Origin: Bacteroidaceae bacterium
Lineage (GTDB): Bacteria > Bacteroidota > Bacteroidia > Bacteroidales > Bacteroidaceae
Direction of reading: 5' to 3'
DNA length: 53,790 nt
Assembly: GCA_017617805.1 (NCBI GenBank)
Contig: JAFZVN010000090.1
Span: 1 to 53,790, forward strand
The notes under the pieces were generated by a model that ran no database searches, was not told the DNA's origin, and saw only the letters and a list, made by a program, of their open reading frames with translations. The position numbers were made by a program, and so were the translations under genes. Shown piece after piece: positions 1 to 9,031 of the stretch. Positions within the stretch are counted from its first letter, which is position 1, and each line of letters opens with the position of its first letter.

Positions 1-209
<209 letters not shown>

Positions 210-257
210 TTAATTGTGCAAGGAAGTTCCTTGCTGGTTATTAATTAATTCCTTATT

Positions 258-941
258 TTATTTCTTTTGTTGTTCTGCCCTTTTTGCCTCACGTACAGCC
301 AGATACTCGTCCAGATGCTCCACACGGCTCTTGGTGATGCAGATGCGTCCTGAACGGACAAACTGCAAGACGCAGTCGAGTTTCTGCAACTTGTCGAAGA
401 GGGCGATAATCTCATCCGTAAATCCTGTGATTTCCACCACCGAATAGGTGCTGTTCACCTCGATGATGCGAGCATCGTAGGAGCGCACCAAACTGCTGAC
501 CTCACGACTCTTCATCATCACGGGCGTACTGAGTTTGAAAAGCGCCGTCTCATTGATGAAGAGTTCGTCATCTGTATAGAAATGCGCCTGAAGCACTTCG
601 ATGCGCTTCTCTATCTGTGCCGTAAGAATGCGAGCCATACGCTCATCACAATTGGCTGTGACAGTGTACTTGTGGGCTCCTGGTGTGCTGGATGCGCACA
701 CATTGAGTGACTCGATATTGACCTGACGACGTGTGAACACAGCCGTGATCTGCGAAAGCAAACCTGGCACGTTCTCTGAGTAAATCAGGAAGGTATAGAG
801 TTTTGTTGTATCTTGTTCCATTGTTGGAGTTTGTACTTTTTCTTCTTTTTCTTTTGTTGGGACTGTTGGATTCAAGAGCCTGTCGCACTTGCCACATGAG
901 GAACACTCCCCACACTGTCCTCCGTACGTTTTCTTTGCCAT
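258..941 (-). CDS. ilvN: Acetolactate synthase small (regulatory) subunit with Cys-rich N-terminal extension
   Basis: The region from about residue 41 (MEQDTTKLYTFLIYSENVPG) is a typical IlvN: an ACT domain with GLLSQITAVFTRRQVNIESL, followed by the C-terminal ALS_ss domain. It binds the large subunit and mediates valine feedback. I place the start at 941 because this ATG overlaps the ilvB stop as TAATG, a coupling arrangement, and stays in frame. The resulting 227-residue protein has about 40 extra residues with Cys10, 13, 16 and 19 (CxxCxxCxxC). The conventional start is the ATG at 821, which would leave a 119-bp gap after ilvB. Neither start has a Shine-Dalgarno sequence. The family call is secure; the extension is inference from the open frame. 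Confidence 0.88.
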   Translation of the reverse strand: MAKKTYGGQCGECSSCGKCDRLLNPTVPTKEKEEKVQTPTMEQDTTKLYTFLIYSENVPGLLSQITAVFTRRQVNIESLNVCASSTPGAHKYTVTANCDERMARILTAQIEKRIEVLQAHFYTDDELFINETALFKLSTPVMMKSREVSSLVRSYDARIIEVNSTYSVVEITGFTDEIIALFDKLQKLDCVLQFVRSGRICITKSRVEHLDEYLAVREAKRAEQQKK

Positions 942-2647
942 TACTGGATTTCGAGCAGCATCTCGTCGATATTCGCTCCTGGAGGAGTCATCGGCAGCAC
1001 GTTGTCCTCTTCCTTGATGGCACATTGCAAGAGGTATGGACCAGGTGTGGCCAGCATCTCTGCGATGGCTGCATCGAGGTCAGCTCGCTCAATCACCGTC
1101 TTGGCTGGGATGCCATATCCTTTGGCAATCAGTTCATAGTCGGGGTTGAGCATCGGTGTGAACGAATAACGATGTGCAAAGAACATCTCCTGCCACTGAC
1201 GCACATTACCCAAGAAGTTGTTGTTCAAGAGGATGATCTTCACAGGTGCGCCCTGCTCCATGATGGTGCCAAATTCCTGAATGGTCATCTGCAAACCACC
1301 ATCGCCCACAAAGAGGCAAACGGTTCTGTCAGGAGCACCAAAAGTGGCACCGATGGCAGCAGGAAGACCATAGCCCATAGTACCCAAACCACCTGAAGTC
1401 ACCACAGAACGAGGTTGGGTGAACTTGAAATAGCGGCAAGCCATCAACTGGTTCTGACCAACGTCGGTCACCATGATGCCCTCGTTGTTGGCAGCCTCAC
1501 TCACTTTGCGAATCACCTCTCCCATCAGGAGGGGACCTTCCGTTGGATGGAGCGCCTTGTCAATCACCTTGACATATTCTTTCTCCTCGTATGGTTTGAA
1601 ACCTTCAATCCATGAAGTATGCTTGGACTCATCCAAGAGTTTCGTGACAGCCGCCAGTGATTTCTTGCAATCGCCCCAAACGGTCAAGTCCACAGACACA
1701 TTCTTGTTGAACTCAGCCTGGTCGATGTCGAAATGGATAATCTTAGCTTGCTTGGCGTAGGTGGCAAGATTGCCTGTCACACGGTCATCGAAACGCATGC
1801 CGACAGCAATGAGCAAGTCGCATTGGTTGGTCATCACATTAGGACCAAGATTGCCATGCATACCCAAGATGCCCATGTTCAGAGGGTGGTCAGAAGGAAT
1901 GGCAGACAGTCCCAAGAAGGTCGTTCCACAGGGGAGGTCAGCCTTCTCCAAGAAGGTACGCAACTCTTCCTGTGCATTGCCCAGTTCCACACCTTGTCCC
2001 ACCAAGACAAAAGGCTTCACGCTGTTGTTGATCATCTTGGCAGCACGCTCAATATCCGTCTGATTCAAATCGGGGTCTGGGTCATAACTGCGGATGAAAT
2101 CGACTTTAGCAGGCTCAAAATCCACCATACCCGTCTGGGCATTCTTGGCAAAGTCGAGCACTACAGGACCTGGACGTCCGCTCTTGGCAATATAGAACGC
2201 ACGAGCAACAGCCCAAGCCACATCCTCAGCACGACGAATCTGATAGCTCCACTTGCTGATAGGCGAAGTCACACCTACCACGTCCACCTCTTGGAAAGCA
2301 TCCGTTCCCAGCATGGCAACACCCACCTGTCCACAGATGACCACCATCGGTGTAGAGTCAATCATCGCATCAGCGATACCCGTCACTGTATTGGTGGCAC
2401 CAGGACCCGAAGTCACGATGGCACAACCCACCTTTCCACTCACACGTGCATAACCCTGAGCGGCATGCACAGCTCCCTGCTCATGACGAACAAGGATGTG
2501 ATTGAGTGTCTTCTTATGATCATAGAGTGCATCGTAAGTAGGCATGATGCTTCCACCTGGATAGCCAAAGAGGACATCTACCCCCTCGTGCTCCAAGGCA
2601 CGCATCATTGCTTCTGCACCTGTTATCTTTTCTGCCATTTTCTTCAC
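941..2647 (-). CDS. ilvB: Acetolactate synthase large (catalytic) subunit
   Basis: This 568-residue thiamine-diphosphate enzyme condenses two pyruvates to acetolactate, or pyruvate with 2-oxobutyrate. Near the N-terminus are the FGYPGGSIMPTYDAL motif and the catalytic glutamate in HEQGAVHAAQGYAR. The ThDP/Mg site is GDGGLQMTIQEFGT (GDG followed by NN in ILLNNNFLGNVRQWQ). Full family length, with three domains (Pyr, central, PP). The start is at 2647 (MKKMAEK); the internal Met at 2638 is also possible. The 29-bp gap to ilvD upstream is made of heptanucleotide repeats. The stop overlaps the proposed ilvN start by one base. Confidence 0.96.
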   Translation of the reverse strand: MKKMAEKITGAEAMMRALEHEGVDVLFGYPGGSIMPTYDALYDHKKTLNHILVRHEQGAVHAAQGYARVSGKVGCAIVTSGPGATNTVTGIADAMIDSTPMVVICGQVGVAMLGTDAFQEVDVVGVTSPISKWSYQIRRAEDVAWAVARAFYIAKSGRPGPVVLDFAKNAQTGMVDFEPAKVDFIRSYDPDPDLNQTDIERAAKMINNSVKPFVLVGQGVELGNAQEELRTFLEKADLPCGTTFLGLSAIPSDHPLNMGILGMHGNLGPNVMTNQCDLLIAVGMRFDDRVTGNLATYAKQAKIIHFDIDQAEFNKNVSVDLTVWGDCKKSLAAVTKLLDESKHTSWIEGFKPYEEKEYVKVIDKALHPTEGPLLMGEVIRKVSEAANNEGIMVTDVGQNQLMACRYFKFTQPRSVVTSGGLGTMGYGLPAAIGATFGAPDRTVCLFVGDGGLQMTIQEFGTIMEQGAPVKIILLNNNFLGNVRQWQEMFFAHRYSFTPMLNPDYELIAKGYGIPAKTVIERADLDAAIAEMLATPGPYLLQCAIKEEDNVLPMTPPGANIDEMLLEIQ

Positions 2648-2681
2648 TCTAAACTCTAAACCTTAAACTCTAAACTTTAAT
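2647..2681 (-). repeat. Five-unit heptanucleotide array in the ilvD-ilvB gap
   Basis: On the plus strand the units read CTCTAAA, CTCTAAA, CCTTAAA, CTCTAAA, CTTTAAT, which is (T/A)TTTAGAG-like in the sense of transcription. The array fills the whole spacer, from the ilvD stop to the ilvB start codon. Related arrays occur in other operon gaps in this window (near 30.7, 34.1 and 38.5 kb). Confidence 0.8.
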
Positions 2682-4479
2682 CAATAATTCTCACGCCTCC
2701 CTTGTCGGCGCTTGCCACACTCTGGGCGTATGCACGGAGGGCTTTTGATACGACACGGTTGCGTTTGAGTGGCTGCTGTGGACGTGCTGCCAGTTCTTCG
2801 TCAGAAAGCCGCACGTTGATAGAGCGGTTTGGAATGTCGATGTCGATGATGTCGCCATCCACAATCTTACCGATGTTACCACCTGATGCAGCCTCTGGAG
2901 AGATGTGTCCGATGGAGAGGCCTGATGTGCCACCAGAGAAACGTCCATCTGTGATGAGGGCACATTCCTTACCCATGTGCATGCTCTTGATGTAAGAAGT
3001 AGGATACAGCATCTCCTGCATGCCAGGACCACCCTTAGGACCTTCGTGGGTAATCACCACCACATCGCCTTTCTTCACCTTGCCGCCAAGGATACCTTCA
3101 CAAGCGTCTTCCTGAGAGTCGAACACCACAGCAGGACCAGAGAACTTCCAAATGCTCTCATCCACACCTGCGGTCTTTACCACACAGCCATCCTGTGCGA
3201 TGTTGCCAAAGAGGATGGCCATACCACCGTCCTTGGTGTAAGCATGTTCGATATCACGGATACAACCATTGACACGGTCTGTGTCGAGGGTCTCGTAGTT
3301 GGTGTTTTGAACACCCAACTGATTGCAGAACACACCAGCAGGAGCGCTTGAGTAGATGCGCTTGGCCTCTGGGTCGATATTGTCTTTCAGAATCGAATAC
3401 TTCTCAATGTCTTCTGCCAAAGTAGCTCCATTCACACGCTTCACAGAGGTGTCAATCAGCCCACCCTTTGCCAGTTCGCCAAGCAGGTTCAGCATACCAC
3501 CTGCACGACCACACTCCTGCACAGAATACTTCTGAGAGTTAGGTGCGAGTTTGCAGAGGAAAGGAGTCTTGCGAGAGAGCTTGTCGATGTCAGCCATCGT
3601 GAAGTCCACTCCAGCCTCCTGAGCCACAGCTAACAAGTGCAGCACGGTATTGGTCGAAGCACCCATCGCAATGTCAAGCGTCATCGCATTGAGGAAAGCC
3701 TTGCGAGTGGCAATCGAACGAGGAAGCACAGACTCATCGCCATCCTCATAGTAAGCGAAAGCATTCTTCACAATCTGACGGGCAGCAGCCTTCATCAGTT
3801 CCTTACGGTTCACGTGGGTTGCAAGGATCGTACCGTTGCCTGGAAGCGAAAGACCGATGGCCTCTGTGAGGTTGTTCATCGAGTTTGCCGTGAACATGCC
3901 TGAGCAGCAGCCACAACCTGGACAAGCCCTGTTCTCCACCTCAGCCAGTTCCTCATCGTTCACAGTAGGGTCAGCACCCTTAATCATGGCAGCAATCAAG
4001 TCAAGGTTCTCTCCCTTGTACTTACCAGCCTCCATAGGACCACCGCTGACAAACACAGCAGGGATATTCAGGCGCATCGCAGCCATCAGCATGCCAGGGG
4101 TTATCTTGTCGCAGTTGGAAATGCAAATCATCGCATCAGCCTTGTGCGCATTGCACATATATTCCACAGAGTCGGCAATGATGTCGCGTGAAGGCAACGA
4201 ATAGAGCATACCATCGTGACCCATCGCAATACCATCATCGATGGCAATGGTGTTGAATTCGGCAGCGTAGCAACCCATCTTCTCAATCTCTTCCTTCACA
4301 ATCTGTCCTGCCTCATGCAGATGCGTGTGACCAGGGACAAACTGGGTGAACGAGTTGACGATAGCAATGATGGGCTTGCCAAATTGCTCACGTTTCATGC
4401 CGTTGGCTACCCACAGAGCACGTGCTCCAGCCATGCGGCGACCTTCCGTGCAGACAGCACTTCGTAACTGATTTTTCAT
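2677..4479 (-). CDS. ilvD: Dihydroxy-acid dehydratase
   Basis: This 600-residue Fe-S enzyme dehydrates dihydroxyisovalerate and dihydroxymethylvalerate to the 2-keto acids. IlvD/Edd family signatures are visible: [20 protein letters not shown] (cluster cysteine in SNCDK) and [18 protein letters not shown] (second cysteine group), plus the C-terminal [20 protein letters not shown] segment. It is the first gene of the minus-strand ilv operon. A -7 promoter box lies 67 bp upstream, with an intrinsic-terminator-like hairpin between that box and the start codon, so attenuation is possible. Confidence 0.97.
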   Translation of the reverse strand: MKNQLRSAVCTEGRRMAGARALWVANGMKREQFGKPIIAIVNSFTQFVPGHTHLHEAGQIVKEEIEKMGCYAAEFNTIAIDDGIAMGHDGMLYSLPSRDIIADSVEYMCNAHKADAMICISNCDKITPGMLMAAMRLNIPAVFVSGGPMEAGKYKGENLDLIAAMIKGADPTVNDEELAEVENRACPGCGCCSGMFTANSMNNLTEAIGLSLPGNGTILATHVNRKELMKAAARQIVKNAFAYYEDGDESVLPRSIATRKAFLNAMTLDIAMGASTNTVLHLLAVAQEAGVDFTMADIDKLSRKTPFLCKLAPNSQKYSVQECGRAGGMLNLLGELAKGGLIDTSVKRVNGATLAEDIEKYSILKDNIDPEAKRIYSSAPAGVFCNQLGVQNTNYETLDTDRVNGCIRDIEHAYTKDGGMAILFGNIAQDGCVVKTAGVDESIWKFSGPAVVFDSQEDACEGILGGKVKKGDVVVITHEGPKGGPGMQEMLYPTSYIKSMHMGKECALITDGRFSGGTSGLSIGHISPEAASGGNIGKIVDGDIIDIDIPNRSINVRLSDEELAARPQQPLKRNRVVSKALRAYAQSVASADKGGVRIID

Positions 4480-4501
4480 ATCGTATATTTGAATGTTTGC
4501 G

Positions 4502-4531
4502 AAAAAAAGCCTCTCCCATCAGATGGGAAAG
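4502..4531 (-). terminator. Terminator-like hairpin in the ilvD leader (possible attenuator)
   Basis: In the minus-strand reading, CTTTCCCAT pairs with ATGGGAGAG around a CTG loop, and the stem is followed by GG, C and seven T residues (plus 4502-4508). It lies downstream of the -7 box at 4546-4553 and upstream of the ilvD ATG at 4479, so most initiating transcripts would meet it. No leader peptide rich in Ile, Leu or Val fits in front of it. Confidence 0.6.
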
Positions 4532-4545
4532 AACGAAAAACGGTG

Positions 4546-4553
4546 CAAAAGTA
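4546..4553 (-). promoter_or_regulatory. -7 promoter box of the ilv operon
   Basis: TACTTTTG on the minus strand matches the Bacteroidetes TAnnTTTG consensus. No clear -33 TTG was found at the usual 19-21 bp. The start site would fall near 4539. Confidence 0.55.
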
Positions 4554-4586
4554 CAAAAAATTAGCGACATCTTACACATATTTTAA

Positions 4587-4628
4587 ATAAAAAAAGGATG
4601 GAACCTTACATTTCGTTAGGTTTCCACC
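4587..4628 (-). terminator. Rho-independent terminator after the SGNH hydrolase gene
   Basis: The minus strand reads GGTGGAAACC..., a short loop, then ...GGTTCCATCC, followed by seven consecutive T and further AT. The stem has small internal mismatches. It sits 50 bp after the stop of the gene at 4677 and separates that transcript from the ilv promoter. Confidence 0.75.
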
Positions 4629-4676
4629 CATTTTGTCTGTCATTCATGCACACAAAGTGGCAATTTGAGAACCACT

Positions 4677-5348
4677 TTACGGCTTAGCGACATGTTTCAA
4701 AAACCATTTCTTCGCCACAGGCAAGAAGAGGTCATGACCAGCCGCATTCAGATGAGCCATATCGTTCGGAGCCTGAAAATATTTCTTTCTGAAAGCTTCA
4801 TCACGCACTTGGATGACACACTTCTCGTCGTAGTTCAGCAACACAGGGATATGATGACGCTTGCAAGCCTTTTGAATGACTTTGCACACCACGTCAAACC
4901 CAGGACTATCCACATACCAAGGAGTGACGTAGCCAATCTTTGCCTTGGGACACAGTTTCTCAATGCCCGTCAGCAGCACCTCCAACGAGTCGGCAAACAT
5001 CTGCAACGAGTCTGGATTGTTCTTCACCTTGTCGGCATCGTTGTGACCTGCCACAATCAGCACATAGTCAGCATCTGGCGACATGGCCGTATATCTCATC
5101 CACAATGCAGGACCAAAGTTCCACTGGCCATCATGCGACCGGTCGAAAGCCACGCAGGAACCATTACGCCCATAGTTATGGTAGGTATAGCCCAGTTCTG
5201 CCGCCAGTTTGCTATGCCAAGCCTCTTCTGCAGGACGCTTATGGTTTGCCACATAACTGTCGCCTATCACATTCAGCACTTTCTGGGCATGCACAGGAAC
5301 TGCCATCATCAGCGCCATCAGGAGGACGAGCACACTTGCTTTCTTCAT
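4677..5348 (-). CDS. Secreted SGNH/GDSL-family hydrolase
   Basis: This 223-residue protein has a signal peptide (MKKASVLVLLMALMMAVPVHA, cleavage near 21). The SGNH blocks follow: GDSY with the nucleophile Ser31, GRNGS (block II Gly), GHND (block III Asn) and a C-terminal NDMAHLNAAGH carrying the Asp-His pair. Such enzymes deacylate esters, often acetyl groups on sugars, outside the cytoplasmic membrane. The substrate cannot be read from the sequence. The gene starts 6 bp after the riboflavin synthase stop, so the two are probably co-transcribed although functionally unrelated, and it is closed by a good terminator. Confidence 0.85.
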   Translation of the reverse strand: MKKASVLVLLMALMMAVPVHAQKVLNVIGDSYVANHKRPAEEAWHSKLAAELGYTYHNYGRNGSCVAFDRSHDGQWNFGPALWMRYTAMSPDADYVLIVAGHNDADKVKNNPDSLQMFADSLEVLLTGIEKLCPKAKIGYVTPWYVDSPGFDVVCKVIQKACKRHHIPVLLNYDEKCVIQVRDEAFRKKYFQAPNDMAHLNAAGHDLFLPVAKKWFLKHVAKP

Positions 5349-5354
5349 AATCTT

Positions 5355-5960
5355 TTATTGATTGAATGATTGGATTCTGGCAATGTACTTGCCGATGATG
5401 TCAAACTCAAGATTCACTTTCGTGCCCACCTCGATGTCGTGGAAGTTAGTGTTGTCGTAGGTATAAGGAATGATGTTCACCTCGAACGAGTCATCCTGCG
5501 AGTTGCACACCGTCAGACTCACGCCATTGACCGTCACACTTCCCTTGTCCACCGTCATATAGCCCTTCTTGGCCATTTCTCTGTCAAAAGCATATTGGAA
5601 GCGGAACGTGTAACTGCCCTGTTGATCAATCTTCGCCACACACTCAGCGGTCTGATCCACATGTCCCTGCACGATATGACCATCCAAGCGTCCGTTCATC
5701 ATCATCGAACGCTCCACATTCACTTTGTCACCCACCTTGAGCAAACCCAAGTTGCTTCTGTCGAGTGTCTCCTTCATGGCTGTCACCACATAATTTCCAC
5801 CCGAAATCTTCACCACCGTGAGGCACACGCCATTATGTGCCACGCTTTGGTCTATTTTCAGTTCATCCACAAAAGAGCAGGTCAATGTGAAGTGCACATT
5901 CTCTTGTTCTTTCTCTATCGCCACGACAGTGGCAAATTCTTCTACGATTCCGCTAAACAT
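5355..5960 (-). CDS. ribE: Riboflavin synthase, alpha subunit
   Basis: 201 residues with the two tandem lumazine-binding barrels of this family: repeat 1 starts MFSGIVEE and contains VAHNGVCLTV; repeat 2 starts near GHIVQGHVDQTAEC and contains VTVNGVSLTV. The enzyme dismutates two molecules of 6,7-dimethyl-8-ribityllumazine to riboflavin. The length is normal. I see no FMN riboswitch in the short leader; the promoter box lies only 32 bp upstream of the ATG. Other rib genes are not in the window. Confidence 0.96.
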   Translation of the reverse strand: MFSGIVEEFATVVAIEKEQENVHFTLTCSFVDELKIDQSVAHNGVCLTVVKISGGNYVVTAMKETLDRSNLGLLKVGDKVNVERSMMMNGRLDGHIVQGHVDQTAECVAKIDQQGSYTFRFQYAFDREMAKKGYMTVDKGSVTVNGVSLTVCNSQDDSFEVNIIPYTYDNTNFHDIEVGTKVNLEFDIIGKYIARIQSFNQ

Positions 5961-5991
5961 AAAATTCAGTCCGTTTATTGATTAATGTATG

Positions 5992-5999
5992 CAAAGGTA
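5992..5999 (-). promoter_or_regulatory. -7 promoter box of ribE
   Basis: TACCTTTG on the minus strand, 32 bp upstream of the ribE start, in a divergent intergenic region shared with the lipoprotein gene. No well-spaced -33 TTG was found. Confidence 0.6.
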
Positions 6000-6043
6000 G
6001 GAAAAAAATAAGAGTTAAGCACCAAGAGTTAAGAGTTTTTTCT

Positions 6044-6051
6044 TACCTTTG
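6044..6051 (+). promoter_or_regulatory. -7 promoter box of the lipoprotein-GH51-CE2 operon
   Basis: TACCTTTG on the plus strand, 42 bp upstream of the ATG at 6094. Just before it lie two copies of AGAGTTAAG (about 6011-6038), resembling the short repeats found in other spacers. Confidence 0.6.
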
Positions 6052-6093
6052 CACACAAATTGAACAAACAAGAAACAAAATAACATTTTGACA

Positions 6094-6534
6094 ATGAAAA
6101 GAAACATGCTTGCGCTGGCAGCAATGGCACTCATTGCTTGCCCGTTTTTCATGAGTTGCAGCAACGACCCAGAGATGGATTCCGTACCACCCACCTTCAA
6201 GGAAGTGGTCATTGAACCCACCCATCCTGCTAAAGGCGACACCGTAAAAGCCACCATCAAGTTTCTCACTGAGGGCAAGAAATGGTATAAAGTGAGCTAC
6301 AGTTGGATTCTTGGCCGTTCAGGACAGAAGAATGACTATTACCTCACGAAGAGTGAAGAGTCGGTGGGTCAGAAAGAACCCAGCTTCACGTTCGTGGTTC
6401 CTGACACCTTGGGCAACTACACCCTGCAGGTTCGCATGGGCACAGTACAGGCCTCTACCCTCTTCCAAGGAGGCGCACTTTCTTCCAGCACATCCATTCA
6501 GAATGGTGCTATCCGATTCGAAGTGACAGAATAA
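6094..6534 (+). CDS. Small lipoprotein of unknown function, first gene of a glycoside-degrading operon
   Basis: 146 residues from the ATG at 6094; an in-frame TTG at 6088 is less likely. MKRNMLALAAMALIACPFFMSC is a lipoprotein signal with a lipobox-like FMSC, so Cys22 should be lipidated, placing the protein in the outer membrane or periplasm. The rest resembles a single beta-sandwich: VVIEPTHPAKGDTVKATIKF at the start, then alternating strands to IRFEVTE. I do not recognise the family. It is followed after 25 bp by a GH51 arabinofuranosidase on the same strand, so a role in glycan binding or enzyme display is plausible but inferred only from context. Confidence 0.75.
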   Translation: MKRNMLALAAMALIACPFFMSCSNDPEMDSVPPTFKEVVIEPTHPAKGDTVKATIKFLTEGKKWYKVSYSWILGRSGQKNDYYLTKSEESVGQKEPSFTFVVPDTLGNYTLQVRMGTVQASTLFQGGALSSSTSIQNGAIRFEVTE

Positions 6535-6559
6535 TACTTTATCCTTACCACCAAAACTT

Positions 6560-9031
6560 ATGAAACAATCTTTCCTTGCGGCATGGATGGCACTCGCCTC
6601 TCTGCCCACTTTCGCCAATCACCCAGACTCTGTGTGGGTGCGACCCGATGTGCAGAACGGCACACGCGACATGCAAATCTCCTACTCCATCGACAAGAAG
6701 CATTGGACGCATGTGTCCTGCAACCTCTTCGAGAGCGACTTCGGCACTTGGGGCAGCGAGAAGAAACTCTTCTACCCTGTCCTCTCCTACGATGGCAAGA
6801 CCTATCGAGCTGTCTTCATCCCCAATCCCAAGTACACACAGATTGCTGTGACGGAATCAGAAGACTTCGCTCTTTGGAAGCCTCAGGACTATCCATATAT
6901 CGCTGAGAGTGAGTTCCAGAAGATACTGACCACCCAACAGAAGGCATCAGAGACCAACGTCATCCGCATCCCTTACAGCGGTTTGGAGAGCCTCTTGGCC
7001 AAGCAGATACGTGCTGACCGCAACAACGTTTGGGAACGAGACGATTTCTTAAGACCTACCGATGTGCTGAAGGAGAAGGCTGGGAACATCAATGCCACCA
7101 TCAAGGTGAACATGAACGATGTGAAGGACATCTCGCCCGACCTCATGGGCATCTTTTTCGAGGACATCAGTTATGCTGCCGATGGAGGTCTCTATGCTGA
7201 GCTGATTCAGAACCGAGACTTCGAATACACAGAAGATGACCATCGTGATTGGAATGCAGGGACGGCATGGAAACTTGGGGGCGAAGGCACCCAATGTAGC
7301 ATCGACACCAAGGCGCCCATCCATCCCAATAATCCTCATTACATGACCCTCCACACCACCCAACCTGGTGCCCAACTCATCAACGAAGGCTGGGACGGAA
7401 TTCCCCTTCAGAAAGGAAAGAAATACGACCTCTCCCTCTTCACCAAAGGTGCAGGTTCCTTCCGCGTCAAATTGATGAGCGATGAATCTACAATCGCTTC
7501 TGTCACCTTCAAAGCCACCAAAGAATGGCAACAACAGAAGAAAACCATAACATCCTCTTCTTCAGCAGATAAAGCTGTATTAGTGATAGAGCCACTTGAA
7601 GCAGGCAACATCAGCCTTGACTTCATTTCCCTCTTCCCACAAGAGACCTTCAAGGGGCATCCGAACGGCCTTCGCAAAGACCTTGCCGAGGTGATTGCCG
7701 ACCTCCATCCACGCTTCGTACGCTTCCCTGGAGGATGTGCGTCTCATGGTCAGGGCATCGACAACATTTACCATTGGCAAGCTACTGTGGGCGAGCTTTG
7801 GGAACGTGAACCAGCCATGAACATCTGGAGTTATCACCAGACACGCGGACTGGGTTTCTACGAGTATTTCCAGTTCTGCGAAGACATCGGTGCTGAACCA
7901 CTTCCTGTCCTTGCTGCAGGTGTGCCTTGTCAGAACTCATGGAAGGGCGGTCATGGTCAGCAAGGCGGCATCCCCTTCGAGGCAGATCTGAACGGAAAGC
8001 CATCGCCCTACACCTATAGAGGCAAGCCCCTCACGATGGAGAGTTACCTGCAAGAATTGCTCGACCTCATTGAGTGGGCAAATGGTGATGCCAAGACTTC
8101 CGAACTCGCCAAAATCAGAGCCAAAGCAGGACATCCCAAACCATTCAACCTCAAGTATCTGGGCATCGGAAATGAAGACCTCATTGGCGACACCTTCCTG
8201 AAGCGCTACCGATTCCTCATCGATGGTATCCGAAAGGCTCATCCTGAAATCACCATCGTAGGCACAGTAGGCCCCTTCTGGGAAGGCAGCGACTATGAAT
8301 ATGGTTGGCGTGAAGCCAAGGTGAAGAACATCCCCATCGTCGATGAACACTACTACAACTCCATCAACTGGTACTTCCACCATCGCGACTTCTACGACAG
8401 CTACGACCGCGAAGGCACCAAAGTCTATCTGGGCGAATGGGCTTCCAAAGGCAATAACGTCATCAATGCGCTGATGGAAGGCGCTTATCTCACCAACGTG
8501 GAGCGCAACGCTGATGTGGTGGTCATGTCCTCCTATGCCCCACTCCTTGCCAAGGAAGGACACACCAATTGGAACCCAGACCTCATCTACTTCAACAACA
8601 AGGAGGTGAAGCCTACCGCCAACTACTACGTGCAACGCGCCTTCGGCCAGCATGCAGGTGACAAATACGTGTACTCAGACATACAGGCCTCCTACACCGC
8701 TTCTGATGGTCAGCCGACCCTCCAAAGCGACCGTCTTATCAACTATCTCGACAAGTCTGTGGTCATCGACTCCCAGACGGGCGACCTCATCATCAAGGTG
8801 GTCAGCCTCCTGCCGCTCGAAACCCACCTCAACATCGACTTGGGCGAAGGCACACTCAACGGCTACAGCACCACAGCCTCCCTCACGGTGATGGCTGGCG
8901 ACAGCAATCCCAAGAGTGAGCGCAACTGGAAGACCAACGAAACCAAGGCCGTCAGCGTCAGCAACCAGTTCGACCTCAACATACCAGCTTATTCAGTATC
9001 CATCCTCCGAATCAAAAAGAACAAGAAATGA
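6560..9031 (+). CDS. GH51-type alpha-L-arabinofuranosidase, secreted, with N-terminal extra domain
   Basis: 823 residues with a signal peptide (MKQSFLAAWMALASLPTFA). Residues about 20-160 form an extra module of unknown type (YSIDKKHWTHV, ...AVTESEDFALWKP). The arabinofuranosidase homology starts near 175 (ISPDLMGIFFEDISYAADGG), is interrupted by a CBM4/9-like beta-sandwich insert (about 220-360), and resumes with the TIM barrel (HPRFVRFPGGCASHG). Expected catalytic residues are present: the acid/base Glu in GIGNED near 539 and the nucleophile Glu in LGEW near 626. The enzyme should release arabinose from arabinan or arabinoxylan. Its stop overlaps the start of the esterase gene, implying coupling and joint action on the same polymer. 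Confidence 0.93.
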   Translation: MKQSFLAAWMALASLPTFANHPDSVWVRPDVQNGTRDMQISYSIDKKHWTHVSCNLFESDFGTWGSEKKLFYPVLSYDGKTYRAVFIPNPKYTQIAVTESEDFALWKPQDYPYIAESEFQKILTTQQKASETNVIRIPYSGLESLLAKQIRADRNNVWERDDFLRPTDVLKEKAGNINATIKVNMNDVKDISPDLMGIFFEDISYAADGGLYAELIQNRDFEYTEDDHRDWNAGTAWKLGGEGTQCSIDTKAPIHPNNPHYMTLHTTQPGAQLINEGWDGIPLQKGKKYDLSLFTKGAGSFRVKLMSDESTIASVTFKATKEWQQQKKTITSSSSADKAVLVIEPLEAGNISLDFISLFPQETFKGHPNGLRKDLAEVIADLHPRFVRFPGGCASHGQGIDNIYHWQATVGELWEREPAMNIWSYHQTRGLGFYEYFQFCEDIGAEPLPVLAAGVPCQNSWKGGHGQQGGIPFEADLNGKPSPYTYRGKPLTMESYLQELLDLIEWANGDAKTSELAKIRAKAGHPKPFNLKYLGIGNEDLIGDTFLKRYRFLIDGIRKAHPEITIVGTVGPFWEGSDYEYGWREAKVKNIPIVDEHYYNSINWYFHHRDFYDSYDREGTKVYLGEWASKGNNVINALMEGAYLTNVERNADVVVMSSYAPLLAKEGHTNWNPDLIYFNNKEVKPTANYYVQRAFGQHAGDKYVYSDIQASYTASDGQPTLQSDRLINYLDKSVVIDSQTGDLIIKVVSLLPLETHLNIDLGEGTLNGYSTTASLTVMAGDSNPKSERNWKTNETKAVSVSNQFDLNIPAYSVSILRIKKNKK

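Noticed and set aside
803-1396. Long plus-strand frames opposite ilvN and ilvB
   Set aside because: They are antisense shadows of well-supported genes and carry no recognisable domains. The same applies to the long frames opposite ostA, surA and the PPIase gene.
4388-4579. ilv leader peptide upstream of ilvD
   Set aside because: The frame is not rich in Ile, Leu or Val, begins upstream of the predicted start site and runs on into ilvD out of frame.
5961-6093. FMN riboswitch upstream of ribE
   Set aside because: The leader after the -7 box is only about 25 nt, too short, and lacks RFN-type conserved blocks.
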